Assembly (NCBI GenBank): GCA_905480105.1
Contig: CAJQPC010000114.1
Location: forward strand, 1 to 40,328
Direction of reading: 5' to 3'
Length of the DNA stretch: 40,328 nucleotides
Source: an uncultured bacterium
GTDB lineage: Bacteria > Myxococcota_A > UBA796 > CAJQPC01
Position numbers and translations under genes: made by a program. Shown here piece after piece: positions 1 through 8,627 of this stretch. Below the pieces are notes generated by a model. The model was given only the letters and a program-made list of their open reading frames with translations. It did not search any database and was not told the DNA's origin. The number at the start of each line of letters is the position of its first letter. Position 1 is the stretch's first letter.

Positions 1-1939
1 TGCGCTCCCGGCGCCAGATGGTCCGATCGATGATGAGTTCGCGCACCGACATGGACATGCCGAACCACAGACAGCTGAGCGAGAGCATAAAAATCAGGCG
101 CGTCGTGGGCACTGGAAAGACGATCCAGATGAGCAGCGCCAGAACGGGCGGCTGCACGGATAGAACGGCTAACCCCGCACGATCCCGTAGTTTTGTTCTT
201 GCATAGCGCGCGCTGAGCGTCTTGAACTGCTGCCAAGGTCCAGCCCGCTTCGTGAGCTCAGCCTCTTGGGCCAGCACTGCCTGGGGCTGAGTCAAGAGAT
301 GGGTACGGGTCGCCACAAAGCTACGATAGTCGGGGCTTTCTTTAAAGAGCTGAGCCCACTCGGTGGGGGGCCGGTCGTCCAATCGATCAAAGATCAGGTC
401 CGGACTGGGCACGTCAAAGAAGGCACAGGCCCGCTCGGGGGGCCCAAAGTAGGCCACTCGCCCACCGGGTACCATCACGAGCAAGTGGTCCACCAGTGCC
501 ATGATCGAGGGGGTCAGGTCGTGGGTAACCAAGAAGACGATGCGCCCGTCGTCCGCCAATTGACGAATTTGACGCACGATGGATTGAGAGCTTCGAGGGT
601 CCAAGCCGCTGGTGGGCTCGTCTAAGAAGAGCACCCGCGTGCTGCGGGTCAGCAGATCTTGTCCCAAGTTGACGCGCTTGCGCTGGCCACCCGAGATGCC
701 GCGCTTTAGCGCGTCCCCAATGCGTGAGCCCCGGATGTGCTCGATGCCCAGCTCACCCAAGACCCGCTCCACCTCGCCGTCGATCTCGTCATTGGAGATG
801 TGGGAGGCGTAGCGCAAGCGACCGGAGTACCGCAGGGACTCTTCGACCGAGAGTTCGGGGTGCACCAGGTCATCCTGAGGCACCAAACCGACCGCGCTGG
901 AGTCCCGCTTCAGGATTTCATGGAAGTCTTTCGCACCGAGCAACACCTGCCCATCATCAGCCGGAGCCAACCCCGCGATCGCATTGATCAACGTAGTTTT
1001 TCCACAACCACTTGGCCCCACCAGGGCAACGAGCTCACCAGAGAACACCGAAAAAGACACGTCCTCCAGCAGCGTGATGCGCTCACCACCACTCTCGATG
1101 TGACGGTTCAGACCCCGGACTCCCAAGGCGGTGAAGCTGCGGTGGCCAAATCCGTGCAGGGTCTCGCCAGCCAATCGCAGCGCCCAGGGCCCGACTCGAA
1201 ACTCTTCACCGTCCTTGAGAGGACGGGTAGAGACGGGCTGCCCGCCGATCAGCGTGGGCCGACCGGAGCCTGCGTCCATCAGGCGCCACTGGTTGTCCAC
1301 ACGGAGCAGAGTGCAGTGGTGCTTGGCTACTTGGGGATCGCTGAGCACCACATCGTTGCCTGCGGCACGGCCAATGCTCACGCGGTCGCCTTCCAAAGGC
1401 CAACTGATCTCACCCGTGGCATGCCGCGGATCATAGCGCTGGAAGAGCGCTGAAACGAGCACCGCATCCACGCCCAGCTCTTGAGCGGCCTGCTCCAGAA
1501 CCCTGGCCTCGCCGGGGTTGATGAGCCCGTCGGCTGCCCCCACTCGGAACATGGCATCGAGCAGCAGCAAAGAGTCTTCGGCACCATAGCGCTGCGCAAA
1601 GTCACCCAAAGAGAGTTCGTCCGCTCGCGCCTCTTCCAGGATTGCCGACGCCTCCGGTCCGAAACGACCAGAAAAGGCGGCCACCTCTTCGGCGCCGATC
1701 TCCGTGGAGTGCTGGGGAGAACAGGCCATCTCCAACAGGAGCTCACGGGCGCCTTCAGTCAGACCGGTCCGGGTCTGAAGCGCTTCGTCAATGACGGAGC
1801 GCCCAGACTTCTGAAGCTCCAAGCCCTTGGAACGCACCAAGAGCTGAGCCATATCCGACGCCAAGCTGGCAGTGCCCACGCCCAGTTCCTGCCCCCGACG
1901 GGACAGGGCAAACGTAAAGGCATCGCGCAGGCGATTCAA
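1..1939 (-). CDS. TerB-like/FHA/ABC-ATPase/ABC-2 permease fusion (3' partial)
   Basis: ABC transporter half-molecule of the ABCG type, carrying N-terminal regulatory domains; it would act in the inner membrane. Seen: an N-terminal helical region (about residues 1-150) resembling TerB-like modules (segment DAMFRVGAADGLINPGEA); an FHA domain from about residue 175 with GRAAGNDVVLSD and KHH; an ATPase with Walker A GPSGCGKTT near residue 308, signature ISGGQRKR near 414 and Walker B LFLDEPTSG near 434; then the first membrane segments and SVRELIIDRTIWRRER, where the window ends. The start is taken as TTG at 1939 because GGAGG lies five bases upstream; the first in-frame ATG (1852) would remove a plausible helix. 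FHA domains bind phosphothreonine peptides, so transport or assembly may be controlled by Ser/Thr kinases (inference). Substrate unknown. It is last in a three-gene minus-strand run, 16 bp after its neighbour. Confidence 0.9.
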   Translation of the reverse strand, partial: MNRLRDAFTFALSRRGQELGVGTASLASDMAQLLVRSKGLELQKSGRSVIDEALQTRTGLTEGARELLLEMACSPQHSTEIGAEEVAAFSGRFGPEASAILEEARADELSLGDFAQRYGAEDSLLLLDAMFRVGAADGLINPGEARVLEQAAQELGVDAVLVSALFQRYDPRHATGEISWPLEGDRVSIGRAAGNDVVLSDPQVAKHHCTLLRVDNQWRLMDAGSGRPTLIGGQPVSTRPLKDGEEFRVGPWALRLAGETLHGFGHRSFTALGVRGLNRHIESGGERITLLEDVSFSVFSGELVALVGPSGCGKTTLINAIAGLAPADDGQVLLGAKDFHEILKRDSSAVGLVPQDDLVHPELSVEESLRYSGRLRYASHISNDEIDGEVERVLGELGIEHIRGSRIGDALKRGISGGQRKRVNLGQDLLTRSTRVLFLDEPTSGLDPRSSQSIVRQIRQLADDGRIVFLVTHDLTPSIMALVDHLLVMVPGGRVAYFGPPERACAFFDVPSPDLIFDRLDDRPPTEWAQLFKESPDYRSFVATRTHLLTQPQAVLAQEAELTKRAGPWQQFKTLSARYARTKLRDRAGLAVLSVQPPVLALLIWIVFPVPTTRLIFMLSLSCLWFGMSMSVRELIIDRTIWRRER

Positions 1940-1955
1940 GCTCGCCTCCGATGGC

Positions 1956-2402
1956 TCAGCGGTAGGTCACTGCCATGCCCACACCTGCCGCCGTGGTGGT
2001 GTCCACCAACTCAGTGGCGTGGACAGCTACAAAATAGGTGTCCGTGGTGGTGGGCTTGTGCGTGAGCATCGGCTGGCGATCCGAGGTCTTGTCCTGGCTG
2101 ATCACGTTGCCGTCGGCGTCATGCAAGATGATGTCGATGTTCTTGGCATTGGCGTCAGCGCAGCCGGAGATCTGGTACTCGTTGCCGGCGTACAAGGTCA
2201 CCAAGTAGATGCGGTACTCCCCCTGCTTTAGGCTAGCGGAGGTGGCGGTACGTACGGCCCAGCCGTCGTTGTAGCCATCCCAGATCTTGGTGCGGAGGCA
2301 ACTCTCTGCCTCGTCCTCGTCAGCAAATGCTGTGGGAGCGATGAAGAGGGTGCCGAGGGTAAGGGCGGCGGCTGCGGCGGCCAGAGTCAGCTTGCGGGAC
2401 AT
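1956..2402 (-). CDS. secreted beta-sandwich protein, PPC-like
   Basis: Small exported protein of 148 residues with a clear Sec signal peptide (MSRKL, an Ala/Leu-rich core, cleavage after APTAFA). The mature part is acidic, has two Cys residues and a beta pattern with blocks GEYRIYLVTLYAGNEYQ, NIDIILHDADGNVI and TYFVAVHA. This resembles bacterial pre-peptidase C-terminal (PPC) domains, which are non-catalytic modules of secreted proteins; that match is by eye. ATG 2402 was chosen because AAGGA lies upstream at suitable spacing and the protein then starts directly with the signal peptide. Longer starts would run into the preceding gene. It sits between a lipoprotein gene and the FHA-ABC transporter, so it may be a periplasmic partner or cargo of that system (inference). 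Confidence 0.8.
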   Translation of the reverse strand: MSRKLTLAAAAAALTLGTLFIAPTAFADEDEAESCLRTKIWDGYNDGWAVRTATSASLKQGEYRIYLVTLYAGNEYQISGCADANAKNIDIILHDADGNVISQDKTSDRQPMLTHKPTTTDTYFVAVHATELVDTTTAAGVGMAVTYR

Positions 2403-2415
2403 AGGTCGCATTCCT

Positions 2416-3267
2416 TTAGAGCAGGTCAAGCACGGAAGAGGTGCTCGACTGAATGGTCTTCACATCTTCTTCGGAGAGAGTCTCGTGAGTACAGATCTCA
2501 GCGAGCGTGTTCAGGGAGGTCTCCAGCTGAGCGATCACCTCGCCCGAAGCCTTGTCCTGCCCCTCTCCCTTGACATAGCCCTGGAAGTAGTCGACCACAG
2601 CAGGCTGCTTCAGCAAATCACCGGCCTTGTCGTAGCTTCCAGCATCGATGACCGCGCCAGCCACCAAGTTTGCACCACCCAACCAAGAGCCAGCCTGAAT
2701 CAGGGGCACGGACCGGGGGCCCGCTTCGTACTCGATCTCAGGAATGATCGCGCCGGAGAGCTCGTCGAGTTCCTTCACCAAGTCATCGCGGGAGACAACG
2801 TCGTTCATCACGCGATCATGGATGTCCTGGACTGTGGCGCTGATGTCCGAACCCGCCCCCAGCTGCTCCATACCAGTCTTAATGTCCATGAGTTGCTTGG
2901 CCAGCGCGTCCTTCTCTGCGGTCTTTACCGTGAGAAGTAGGTCAGCCAGGATCACCCCGGTGCGAACAGCGACTTGGTCCTTGTTGGGAACATCCATCTT
3001 CAGGGTGCGGTTTGGAACCTTCTCCCCGAGCTTGGCCTGGATACCGGCGGCATCCAGAGCCCGCTGCATCTCTGCCGGCGATGGTACCAAGGCGATGTTG
3101 CTGGCTGCCTTTGCCAAATCCGCTGGGGAGAGCTGAGCAGGCTCGGGCTGGACGGCCTCGGCAACAGGAGGTGTGGGCAACTCTTCAGCCTGGTCTGCAC
3201 CAGTACAAGCGCTGAGAGCGGCAAGAGCGAAGAGCGCGACGATGGCACGGGGCCGAGACAAAGACAT
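2416..3267 (-). CDS. helical lipoprotein of unknown function
   Basis: Predicted lipoprotein of 283 residues. The N-terminus MSLSRPR is followed by a hydrophobic stretch and lipobox LSAC, with the lipid-bearing Cys at about residue 20. The mature protein begins with a Pro/Glu-rich linker and then looks mostly alpha-helical, with repeated Lys/Glu/Leu segments and no catalytic motif I recognise. AGGAGG lies seven bases before the ATG, an excellent ribosome-binding site, so this is probably the first gene of the three-gene run ending in the FHA-ABC transporter. Only 13 bp separate its stop from the next start. No family name can be given. Confidence 0.8.
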   Translation of the reverse strand: MSLSRPRAIVALFALAALSACTGADQAEELPTPPVAEAVQPEPAQLSPADLAKAASNIALVPSPAEMQRALDAAGIQAKLGEKVPNRTLKMDVPNKDQVAVRTGVILADLLLTVKTAEKDALAKQLMDIKTGMEQLGAGSDISATVQDIHDRVMNDVVSRDDLVKELDELSGAIIPEIEYEAGPRSVPLIQAGSWLGGANLVAGAVIDAGSYDKAGDLLKQPAVVDYFQGYVKGEGQDKASGEVIAQLETSLNTLAEICTHETLSEEDVKTIQSSTSSVLDLL

Positions 3268-4061
3268 AGTGGTCCTCCTAAAGGGAGCCGTAGGGCCTAA
3301 CGGCCTGCGAGGCTACGCCCTTAAGGGCATCGCGCGCAAGGTGGTCTGGTTTCCTGACACCCCGCATACAAATGAAGCCCCGAAGATTCCTGCGCAGGAC
3401 TCCCTGTAAAGGCGCACTGGGTGGGGCTACTCCTCTGGGTAGTCTGACTCGGCGAGCTGCACGCGGCTTCCTTACTATCGGGCACGCCTTGGAAGGCGTT
3501 CTGGATTTAGACCGGTGCAAAGCGGTTGTCCCAGCACACCGAAGCGGTGGCGCCCCTCTCCCCCCCCCCCCCCAACGACCAGGAGATTGCTGAGCCCCTC
3601 ACCGGTCTCCGATCCGTGGGAGCGAACAATCCAGGCCAGGTCAGGGCTGGTGTCGTCGCCTCACTTGCAATGGGTCAAAAAGGTACAGAGCATCCAGGGC
3701 CTCACCGCCGTTGTCGGAGAGCTCTTGAAACGTTGGCCGGCACCGCTTGTCGGCAAGGCTATACGGTGATCCCATCGCCCTGAAGTTGAGCATTTAACGC
3801 CGACTCCATCGGCTCCAACGCATGGGAACCGGGCCCCCACATGGCAGACGCTCAGCGTTGTGACTGCAAAGACAAGGGGCCTCCAACGGGGGCTGGTCAT
3901 GGCGGCTCGTCATTCTTATTTTTTGGCTGCCCGGTCTTCAAGGATCGCAAGGTCAGCCCCAAGGCCGTAAGAGCTGAAAACAGGGTCGCCGACAACCAGG
4001 AAAAAGCAGAGATGGCCTCAACCGGAGCAGGCGCTTAGATCTGGCCAAAAGGAGGCTCGAA
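3268..4061. other. gene-free stretch with C14 run
   Basis: No reading frame here has a convincing ribosome-binding site or protein-like composition. The stretch separates the minus-strand run from the plus-strand gene at 4062 and so should hold both promoters. It contains an uninterrupted run of 14 C (3560-3573). I looked for SRP RNA, tmRNA and RNase P RNA signatures and saw none. It may hold an unrecognised small RNA or decayed sequence. Confidence 0.5.
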
Positions 4062-4553
4062 GTGGAGCACATCGACGCCCTGATCTCAGAGATCAAGACC
4101 GCAGACGACGACCGCATCGAGGCCATCAAGGCCTTGCTAATCACCGCCTGCAGCGGCGAAGAGGGCAAGCGGGTGCGCGAGCACATAGAGAACGACATGA
4201 AGAGCCTGGTCCTGGTGATCCAGTGGGAGTTGGAGGAGGTCTTAGAAGCCACCGCACCCACCCCACCAAAGGCCCCGGAGCCAGAACCGCAGCCAGAACC
4301 CGATTCAGAAGCAGCGCCAGAAGTGGCGGATGGACCGGCAGAGGGCGCCCCGCTGACCGCTGCGGACCTGAACATGGTCTACGACGACCCTCGTGGATTG
4401 GTCCTGCACCGCACCAAAGACGGCAAGCGCTGGTTCGCCACACAGGTAAACCCAAACACCAAGGCGCCGCAGACTTTCGAGTTACATCCTCAGGAAATCA
4501 AGCAGCTGCAAACCGACCTTGCGGGATCTCCCTACTGGCAGCCCGGCGCTTAA
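4062..4553 (+). CDS. hypothetical protein with Pro/Glu linker
   Basis: A 163-residue protein with no signal peptide, probably cytoplasmic. It has three parts: an N-terminal acidic helical region (residues 1-63), a Pro/Glu/Ala linker (about 64-100), and a compact C-terminal block with YDDPRGLVLHRTKDGKRWF and a Tyr-Trp near the end. I do not recognise the family. The start is GTG, supported by AAGGAGG six bases upstream. The next gene starts 120 bp downstream and encodes an exported outer-membrane protein, so an operon is not obvious. Confidence 0.7.
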   Translation: MEHIDALISEIKTADDDRIEAIKALLITACSGEEGKRVREHIENDMKSLVLVIQWELEEVLEATAPTPPKAPEPEPQPEPDSEAAPEVADGPAEGAPLTAADLNMVYDDPRGLVLHRTKDGKRWFATQVNPNTKAPQTFELHPQEIKQLQTDLAGSPYWQPGA

Positions 4554-4673
4554 ACTGAGTCCAAACGAAGCTGCATCTTACGAAAAAATCAGCGCCTTTT
4601 TGACAAAGCCCAGATGGCGTTGGTTCAGAATGCGCCTGCTGTAGGGTCCCTACGACCCGACCATGGAGACCGA

Positions 4674-6695
4674 ATGTTGAACCACCGGCCGCTGCTTTCC
4701 AGGGCCCTTCTGCTCGCTATGTTCGCCCTGCCCGCAGGAGTCACACTCGTTGACTCTGCCCCCGCGCAGGCCCAGAGTGCGTCGCTCTTCTCGAATAGTG
4801 GGGGCTTCGTCCACCTGCTCGCCCCAAGCGCAATCGCGGGCGACGGAAGCTCTGCGGCGATTCTCTACGTGCTTGCACTGAATCCAGACGGAACGCCCAT
4901 GACCGACCTGAAGGGCCGTATCGGCGCCTCTGAAGGTGGCACCACGGACCTGGAAAACCAAGGCCAAGGTCTATACCGTTTTACGTACACTCCACCAGCG
5001 GTGACGACACCAACCAAGGTGGACTTCACGCTCAAGGCCAAGAGCGGCACCAAGGCCACCCTGAATGGCGACTACAGTGTCACCATCAACCCACAGCTGC
5101 CCAGCTTGCTGTCGGCCACTTCCAGCCCTTCGGAGCTGGTGCTCGGTCAGGATCAAGCTGCAGCGCTGAACATCAAGTTGACCGGGCCCAAGGGCGCAAT
5201 GGCTGGCGATGGCGGCGCACTGTTGGTGCACGCCGAGTACGGCAACGTTGAAGCTCTGACCTACCTGGGCAGCGGCACCTGGACCGCACGCTACGTGCCC
5301 AAGAACGTGAACTACCCCCACTTAGACGTGCTGACCTTCGCGGACGCACGCAACCCTGACCAGGTCTACGGCTCGCACGTGGTGAACATGGTCGGCAAAA
5401 CCGACTTTCCCATCACCGACGCTCCCCCAAACAGCACCCTGATACTGCGCATCGGTGACCGAGACTTTGGTCCCTACACGGCCGATGGATCAGGCAAAGC
5501 CGTCATCCCCGTAACGGTTCCTCCCGGGATAGAAACGGCCAACCGCATCACCATCGTGGACGGCAAGCAGACGGAGGATCCATTCGACCTGCAGCTTCCT
5601 GTTACCCGGCGCTTGGCTTTGTTCCCAATGGCCAACGTTCCAGGTGACGGCCTGACGCCGACCACCGTTCGCATCGCGGTACGAACCCCCACTGGCGCGG
5701 AAGACGCCGATGCCAGGGTCAGCCTGGCCGCCAGCAGCGGCACGGTCACCCAGCCGGTGCACCAAGGCAACGGCATCTACACTGCCCAGTTCAGGCCCGC
5801 CCGCTCAGCCAAAGCTGGCACCGCCGTCCTTTCCGCCTCCCTGGCAGGCGAGTCCGCAAAGTCAGAGATCACGGTGAACCTGGCTGGTGGCCTACCCGAC
5901 AAGCTGGTGCTCACACCTGAACCCACAAGCTTGGCCGCTGGTGCGACCGGTTTCAAGGTCTACGCCAAACTCACCGACTCCACGGGAGAGGGCGTCGCAG
6001 GTGTCGCCCCGGTCTTCGTGACCGCAGGTGCCAAAGAGAAGAGTGCCGCGCGCGACCTGAAGAGCGGCGACTACCAGAGCGCCTTCAACACCGTTGGCAC
6101 CAACTCCGTGGTCGTGACCGCCATGGGCTTAGGGGAAGCCTCGGGCAACCCAATCAGCCGAGTTGTGGTTCTGCCGGGCTCCGAGCGAGTCACCAACGAC
6201 GGACAGAGTACGGTCGTTCTGAGTATCCTCAGCGTTGATCAATACGGCTACCCTGTCGCAGACCAGCCCGTGACCCTGCGCTTGAACTCCGGCGACGGCC
6301 GCCTGCCGTCCGAGGTGCGCACCAACTCAAGCGGCTTGGCCACTGTGACCTACGCCGCGGGCACCAAAACGGGTGCGGTAGATATCGAGGCCCGCTCAGG
6401 CGACCTGCACGGCGGAGCTACCCTGATCCAGGCCCCCGCCAGCGTGCAGATCGACCTGCCTGTCAGCGGTAGCCAAATCTACGCCCAGCAAGACGCTCGC
6501 TTGCAGCGTCTGGTCCAGACCGTGCTGATTCCCCGGGAGGGAGCCAGCGGCGTGGCCATGGCCCGCATGGACGACACATCAGGCCAAGTTGGCGCGGTCA
6601 CCTCTCTGAATGTGACCGTTTCCCCTACCCAGGTCGCAGCGGGCGGCTCGGTGACCATCACGGTGACGCCCGGGATGCTCAGGGCCGTGGCGTGA
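4674..6695 (+). CDS. Ig-repeat outer-membrane protein, N-terminal part (frameshifted)
   Basis: Exported protein built of repeated bacterial Ig-like (invasin/filamin-like) beta-sandwich domains. The signal peptide runs from MLNHRPLLSR to the APAQA cleavage site. Several Ig-type units follow, marked by recurring patterns such as DGSSAAILYVLALNPDGTP, GLTPTTVRIAVRTPTG and DGQSTVVLSILSVDQYGYPV. ATG 4674 was chosen because GGAG precedes it and it begins the signal peptide; an upstream ATG at 4614 would add 20 unlikely residues. The frame ends abruptly inside the last Ig domain, after TITVTPG, and the domain continues in the -1 frame as the next entry. The natural product is therefore probably one protein of roughly 1,020 residues with a C-terminal outer-membrane barrel. 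Confidence 0.85.
   Translation: MLNHRPLLSRALLLAMFALPAGVTLVDSAPAQAQSASLFSNSGGFVHLLAPSAIAGDGSSAAILYVLALNPDGTPMTDLKGRIGASEGGTTDLENQGQGLYRFTYTPPAVTTPTKVDFTLKAKSGTKATLNGDYSVTINPQLPSLLSATSSPSELVLGQDQAAALNIKLTGPKGAMAGDGGALLVHAEYGNVEALTYLGSGTWTARYVPKNVNYPHLDVLTFADARNPDQVYGSHVVNMVGKTDFPITDAPPNSTLILRIGDRDFGPYTADGSGKAVIPVTVPPGIETANRITIVDGKQTEDPFDLQLPVTRRLALFPMANVPGDGLTPTTVRIAVRTPTGAEDADARVSLAASSGTVTQPVHQGNGIYTAQFRPARSAKAGTAVLSASLAGESAKSEITVNLAGGLPDKLVLTPEPTSLAAGATGFKVYAKLTDSTGEGVAGVAPVFVTAGAKEKSAARDLKSGDYQSAFNTVGTNSVVVTAMGLGEASGNPISRVVVLPGSERVTNDGQSTVVLSILSVDQYGYPVADQPVTLRLNSGDGRLPSEVRTNSSGLATVTYAAGTKTGAVDIEARSGDLHGGATLIQAPASVQIDLPVSGSQIYAQQDARLQRLVQTVLIPREGASGVAMARMDDTSGQVGAVTSLNVTVSPTQVAAGGSVTITVTPGMLRAVA
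6669..6671 (+). other. probable one-base frameshift in a C run
   Basis: Reading CCC at 6669-6671 as CCCC would join the two flanking frames into TVTPRDAQGRGVSGEDIK, a typical bacterial Ig strand and turn. As given, the first frame stops 22 bases later. No canonical slippery heptamer is seen. A sequencing or assembly error, or a real one-base deletion, fits best. Confidence 0.7.
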
Positions 6696-7732
6696 GCGGC
6701 GAAGACATCAAAATTCTCGCGACAAATGCCACCACTGGAGCCATTCAGAACCGCGGCGGTGGCAGCTACACCACCAGCCTCACGGTCAGCGCGAATGCCA
6801 CCGGCGATTCCATGGTGGTTGTGACCAACGGGGATGGTTCGGTGTCACAGGCCGTGCCCGTGCCTATCGCCACGACCCTGTGGGGAACCGACCCGAATGC
6901 AGGCGTAGCCACTGTCACTGACCCAGGCAGTGCCACCGAGCCGGCAACCGGCAACGAGCCGGCGGTCGATGGCGTCCCAAAGGTCAAGGAGCCCAGGGCC
7001 CCACGGGCCCCACGCGAGCCAGGGGAGCACCCCAACGGCCGCGTACGGGTCTCCGCGCTCTTTGGGAACTACGCTTACCTTCAGACGCCCACGGACGTGG
7101 AAAGCGGCCTGCTGGACCGCCAAATCGACATCACCATGCCCATGGGTGGCTTTGAAGCAGATGCTTACGGCTTCCTGCCCATGCTTCCTTACATTGGTGC
7201 AGAGACCCACTTCCGCATGGGCTTCTACGGATTCCAGTGGCCAGAGGCGCCCGCTGACTCCCCCGCCATCAACGACCAGGTCCCCCGCCTGTCGGTCAAC
7301 GCCATTGGGCGCTTGCCTTTCGAGCAGGGCAGCAACAAGTTCCACATCGGAGCCCGGGTCGGCTACCTCTACGGTGACTTCATCACCTATCAGACCGACC
7401 CTGCAAACGATGGCCTGCTGTACAACAGCGTGCCCCTGATCGGCGGCTGGACGGTGGGTGGCGAGTTCGGCGCCGAGCTCAACAGCCGTGCGCACATGCG
7501 TGCTGTCTACGCGCTGGGATTCAACCAGACCAACACCTACGACAACAGTGTGATGGTGGATCTGGGTGTCAGGCCCGTGGCTGACCTGCCCTTCTCGGTG
7601 GTCGGCAGCTTCCAGTGGACCGATCGCAGCATCGAAGTGGTTGCACAGGACGCCAATCAGGAGCTTATCCAGGTGGGTGAGCTATCCGACAGCCAGCTGA
7701 TCGGTACCCTGGGACTGGCCTACGAGTTCTAA
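6692..7732 (+). CDS. outer-membrane beta-barrel, C-terminal part of the Ig-repeat protein
   Basis: Continuation of the preceding gene in the -1 frame. The GTG at 6692 overlaps the upstream stop (GTGA), but it has no signal peptide and starts inside an Ig domain (SGEDIKILATN), so it is unlikely to be an independent gene. In order: the rest of the Ig domain (to about residue 60), a Pro/Thr/Ala/Glu linker with repeated PRAP segments (about 65-115), and a barrel with alternating hydrophobic strands. It ends in LGLAYEF, whose terminal Phe fits outer-membrane insertion by the BAM machinery. The likely role is a surface adhesin or structural protein anchored by its own barrel (inference). A strong terminator follows. 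Confidence 0.8.
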   Translation: MSGEDIKILATNATTGAIQNRGGGSYTTSLTVSANATGDSMVVVTNGDGSVSQAVPVPIATTLWGTDPNAGVATVTDPGSATEPATGNEPAVDGVPKVKEPRAPRAPREPGEHPNGRVRVSALFGNYAYLQTPTDVESGLLDRQIDITMPMGGFEADAYGFLPMLPYIGAETHFRMGFYGFQWPEAPADSPAINDQVPRLSVNAIGRLPFEQGSNKFHIGARVGYLYGDFITYQTDPANDGLLYNSVPLIGGWTVGGEFGAELNSRAHMRAVYALGFNQTNTYDNSVMVDLGVRPVADLPFSVVGSFQWTDRSIEVVAQDANQELIQVGELSDSQLIGTLGLAYEF

Positions 7733-7749
7733 GACCTCTCAAGACAAAA

Positions 7750-7786
7750 AAGGGGCCTGTCCAGCTTTGGACAGGCCCCTTTTTTT
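7750..7786. terminator. bidirectional intrinsic terminator
   Basis: A perfect 12-bp stem (7752-7763 with 7768-7779) around a four-base loop is flanked by an A run and followed by seven T. It lies between converging genes and can serve both strands. Confidence 0.95.
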
Positions 7787-7803
7787 GGGGGTCAGCGAGC
7801 AAC

Positions 7804-8553
7804 TCAGCCGCGCTTGATGATCACCCTCTTGAGCACCACATCCTTTTCTGGCTTGTCCCCTGGCAGGCGGTCCACACCCGTGATTTTCTTGATCAGGTCG
7901 ACCTCTTCGCACTGCCCAAAGATGCTGTGCTTGCCGCTTAGGTGCGGCGTAGGGGCCTCTGTGATGAAGAACTGTGAGCCATTCGTGTTGGCGCCAGCGT
8001 TGGCCATCGCGAGTACACCAGGCTTGTCGAAGGAACGATCGCTGAACTCATCCTCGAACTTGTACCCGGGACCACCGGTACCCGTGCCAAGGGGATCCCC
8101 AGCTTGCACCATGAACCCGGGAATCACCCGGTGGAAGATGGTGCCGTCGTAGAGGGGGCCGTCTACCTGCTGACCGGTGCGTGGGTGAGTCCAGGTCCGA
8201 GAGCCTTCAGCCAATTGCACGAAGTTCAGAACCGTCTTGGGCGCGTCCTGGGGAAAGAGCTCACAGTGAAAATCCCCCATCGAGGTCTTTAGGGTGGCAC
8301 TCAAGGGCTCGCCGGGTTCGATTCCCAACTGACTCAGGGTGGCGGCGAGATGCTGGGCAGCGACCTCCTCAACCAGCGACTCCACCCGCGCTTTGAGCGC
8401 GTCATTCTCACGACGCGTGCGGTCTAGCTCGTCTTGGGTCGTATTGAGTTTGGACTCAACTTCCTGCAGAGCTTCCTGTTGAGCCGTGTCAGGCCCACAA
8501 GCGGTCAGGGTGAAAAGAATTGAGAACACGGGAACGAAGAAAGACTTTTTCAT
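7804..8553 (-). CDS. cyclophilin-type peptidyl-prolyl isomerase lipoprotein
   Basis: Peptidyl-prolyl cis-trans isomerase of the cyclophilin family, predicted to be a periplasmic lipoprotein that helps envelope proteins fold. Seen: lipoprotein signal [19 protein letters not shown]; a coiled-coil region at about residues 25-70 ([20 protein letters not shown]), likely a spacer or dimer element; then a full cyclophilin domain from about 85 to the end. The domain has [15 protein letters not shown] (catalytic Arg), [11 protein letters not shown] and SGKHSIFGQ, where Phe replaces the Trp of classical cyclosporin-sensitive enzymes, as is common in bacteria. GAGAGG precedes the ATG. The coiled-coil stalk is the unusual part. 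Confidence 0.93.
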   Translation of the reverse strand: MKKSFFVPVFSILFTLTACGPDTAQQEALQEVESKLNTTQDELDRTRRENDALKARVESLVEEVAAQHLAATLSQLGIEPGEPLSATLKTSMGDFHCELFPQDAPKTVLNFVQLAEGSRTWTHPRTGQQVDGPLYDGTIFHRVIPGFMVQAGDPLGTGTGGPGYKFEDEFSDRSFDKPGVLAMANAGANTNGSQFFITEAPTPHLSGKHSIFGQCEEVDLIKKITGVDRLPGDKPEKDVVLKRVIIKRG

Positions 8554-8627
8554 AAGGACCTCTCACCCGCTGCAAAGCAGGGGTCAACCCCTAGAGATAG
8601 GTTAGACACCTCCTCCTGGAGATCACA

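Noticed and set aside
737..2231. Long plus-strand reading frames opposite the FHA-ABC gene
   Set aside because: They are antisense shadows: the minus strand carries continuous domain motifs, while these frames give low-complexity sequence without ribosome-binding sites.
3841..4038. 65-residue plus-strand frame, and an opposite-strand segment (about 3908-4031) that reads like a hydrophobic helix with a polar tail
   Set aside because: The plus frame has no ribosome-binding site and odd composition. The minus segment follows a stop and has no ATG or GTG start.
6692..7732. The barrel as an independent, translationally coupled gene
   Set aside because: It has no signal peptide and begins inside an Ig domain; a frameshift explains it better.
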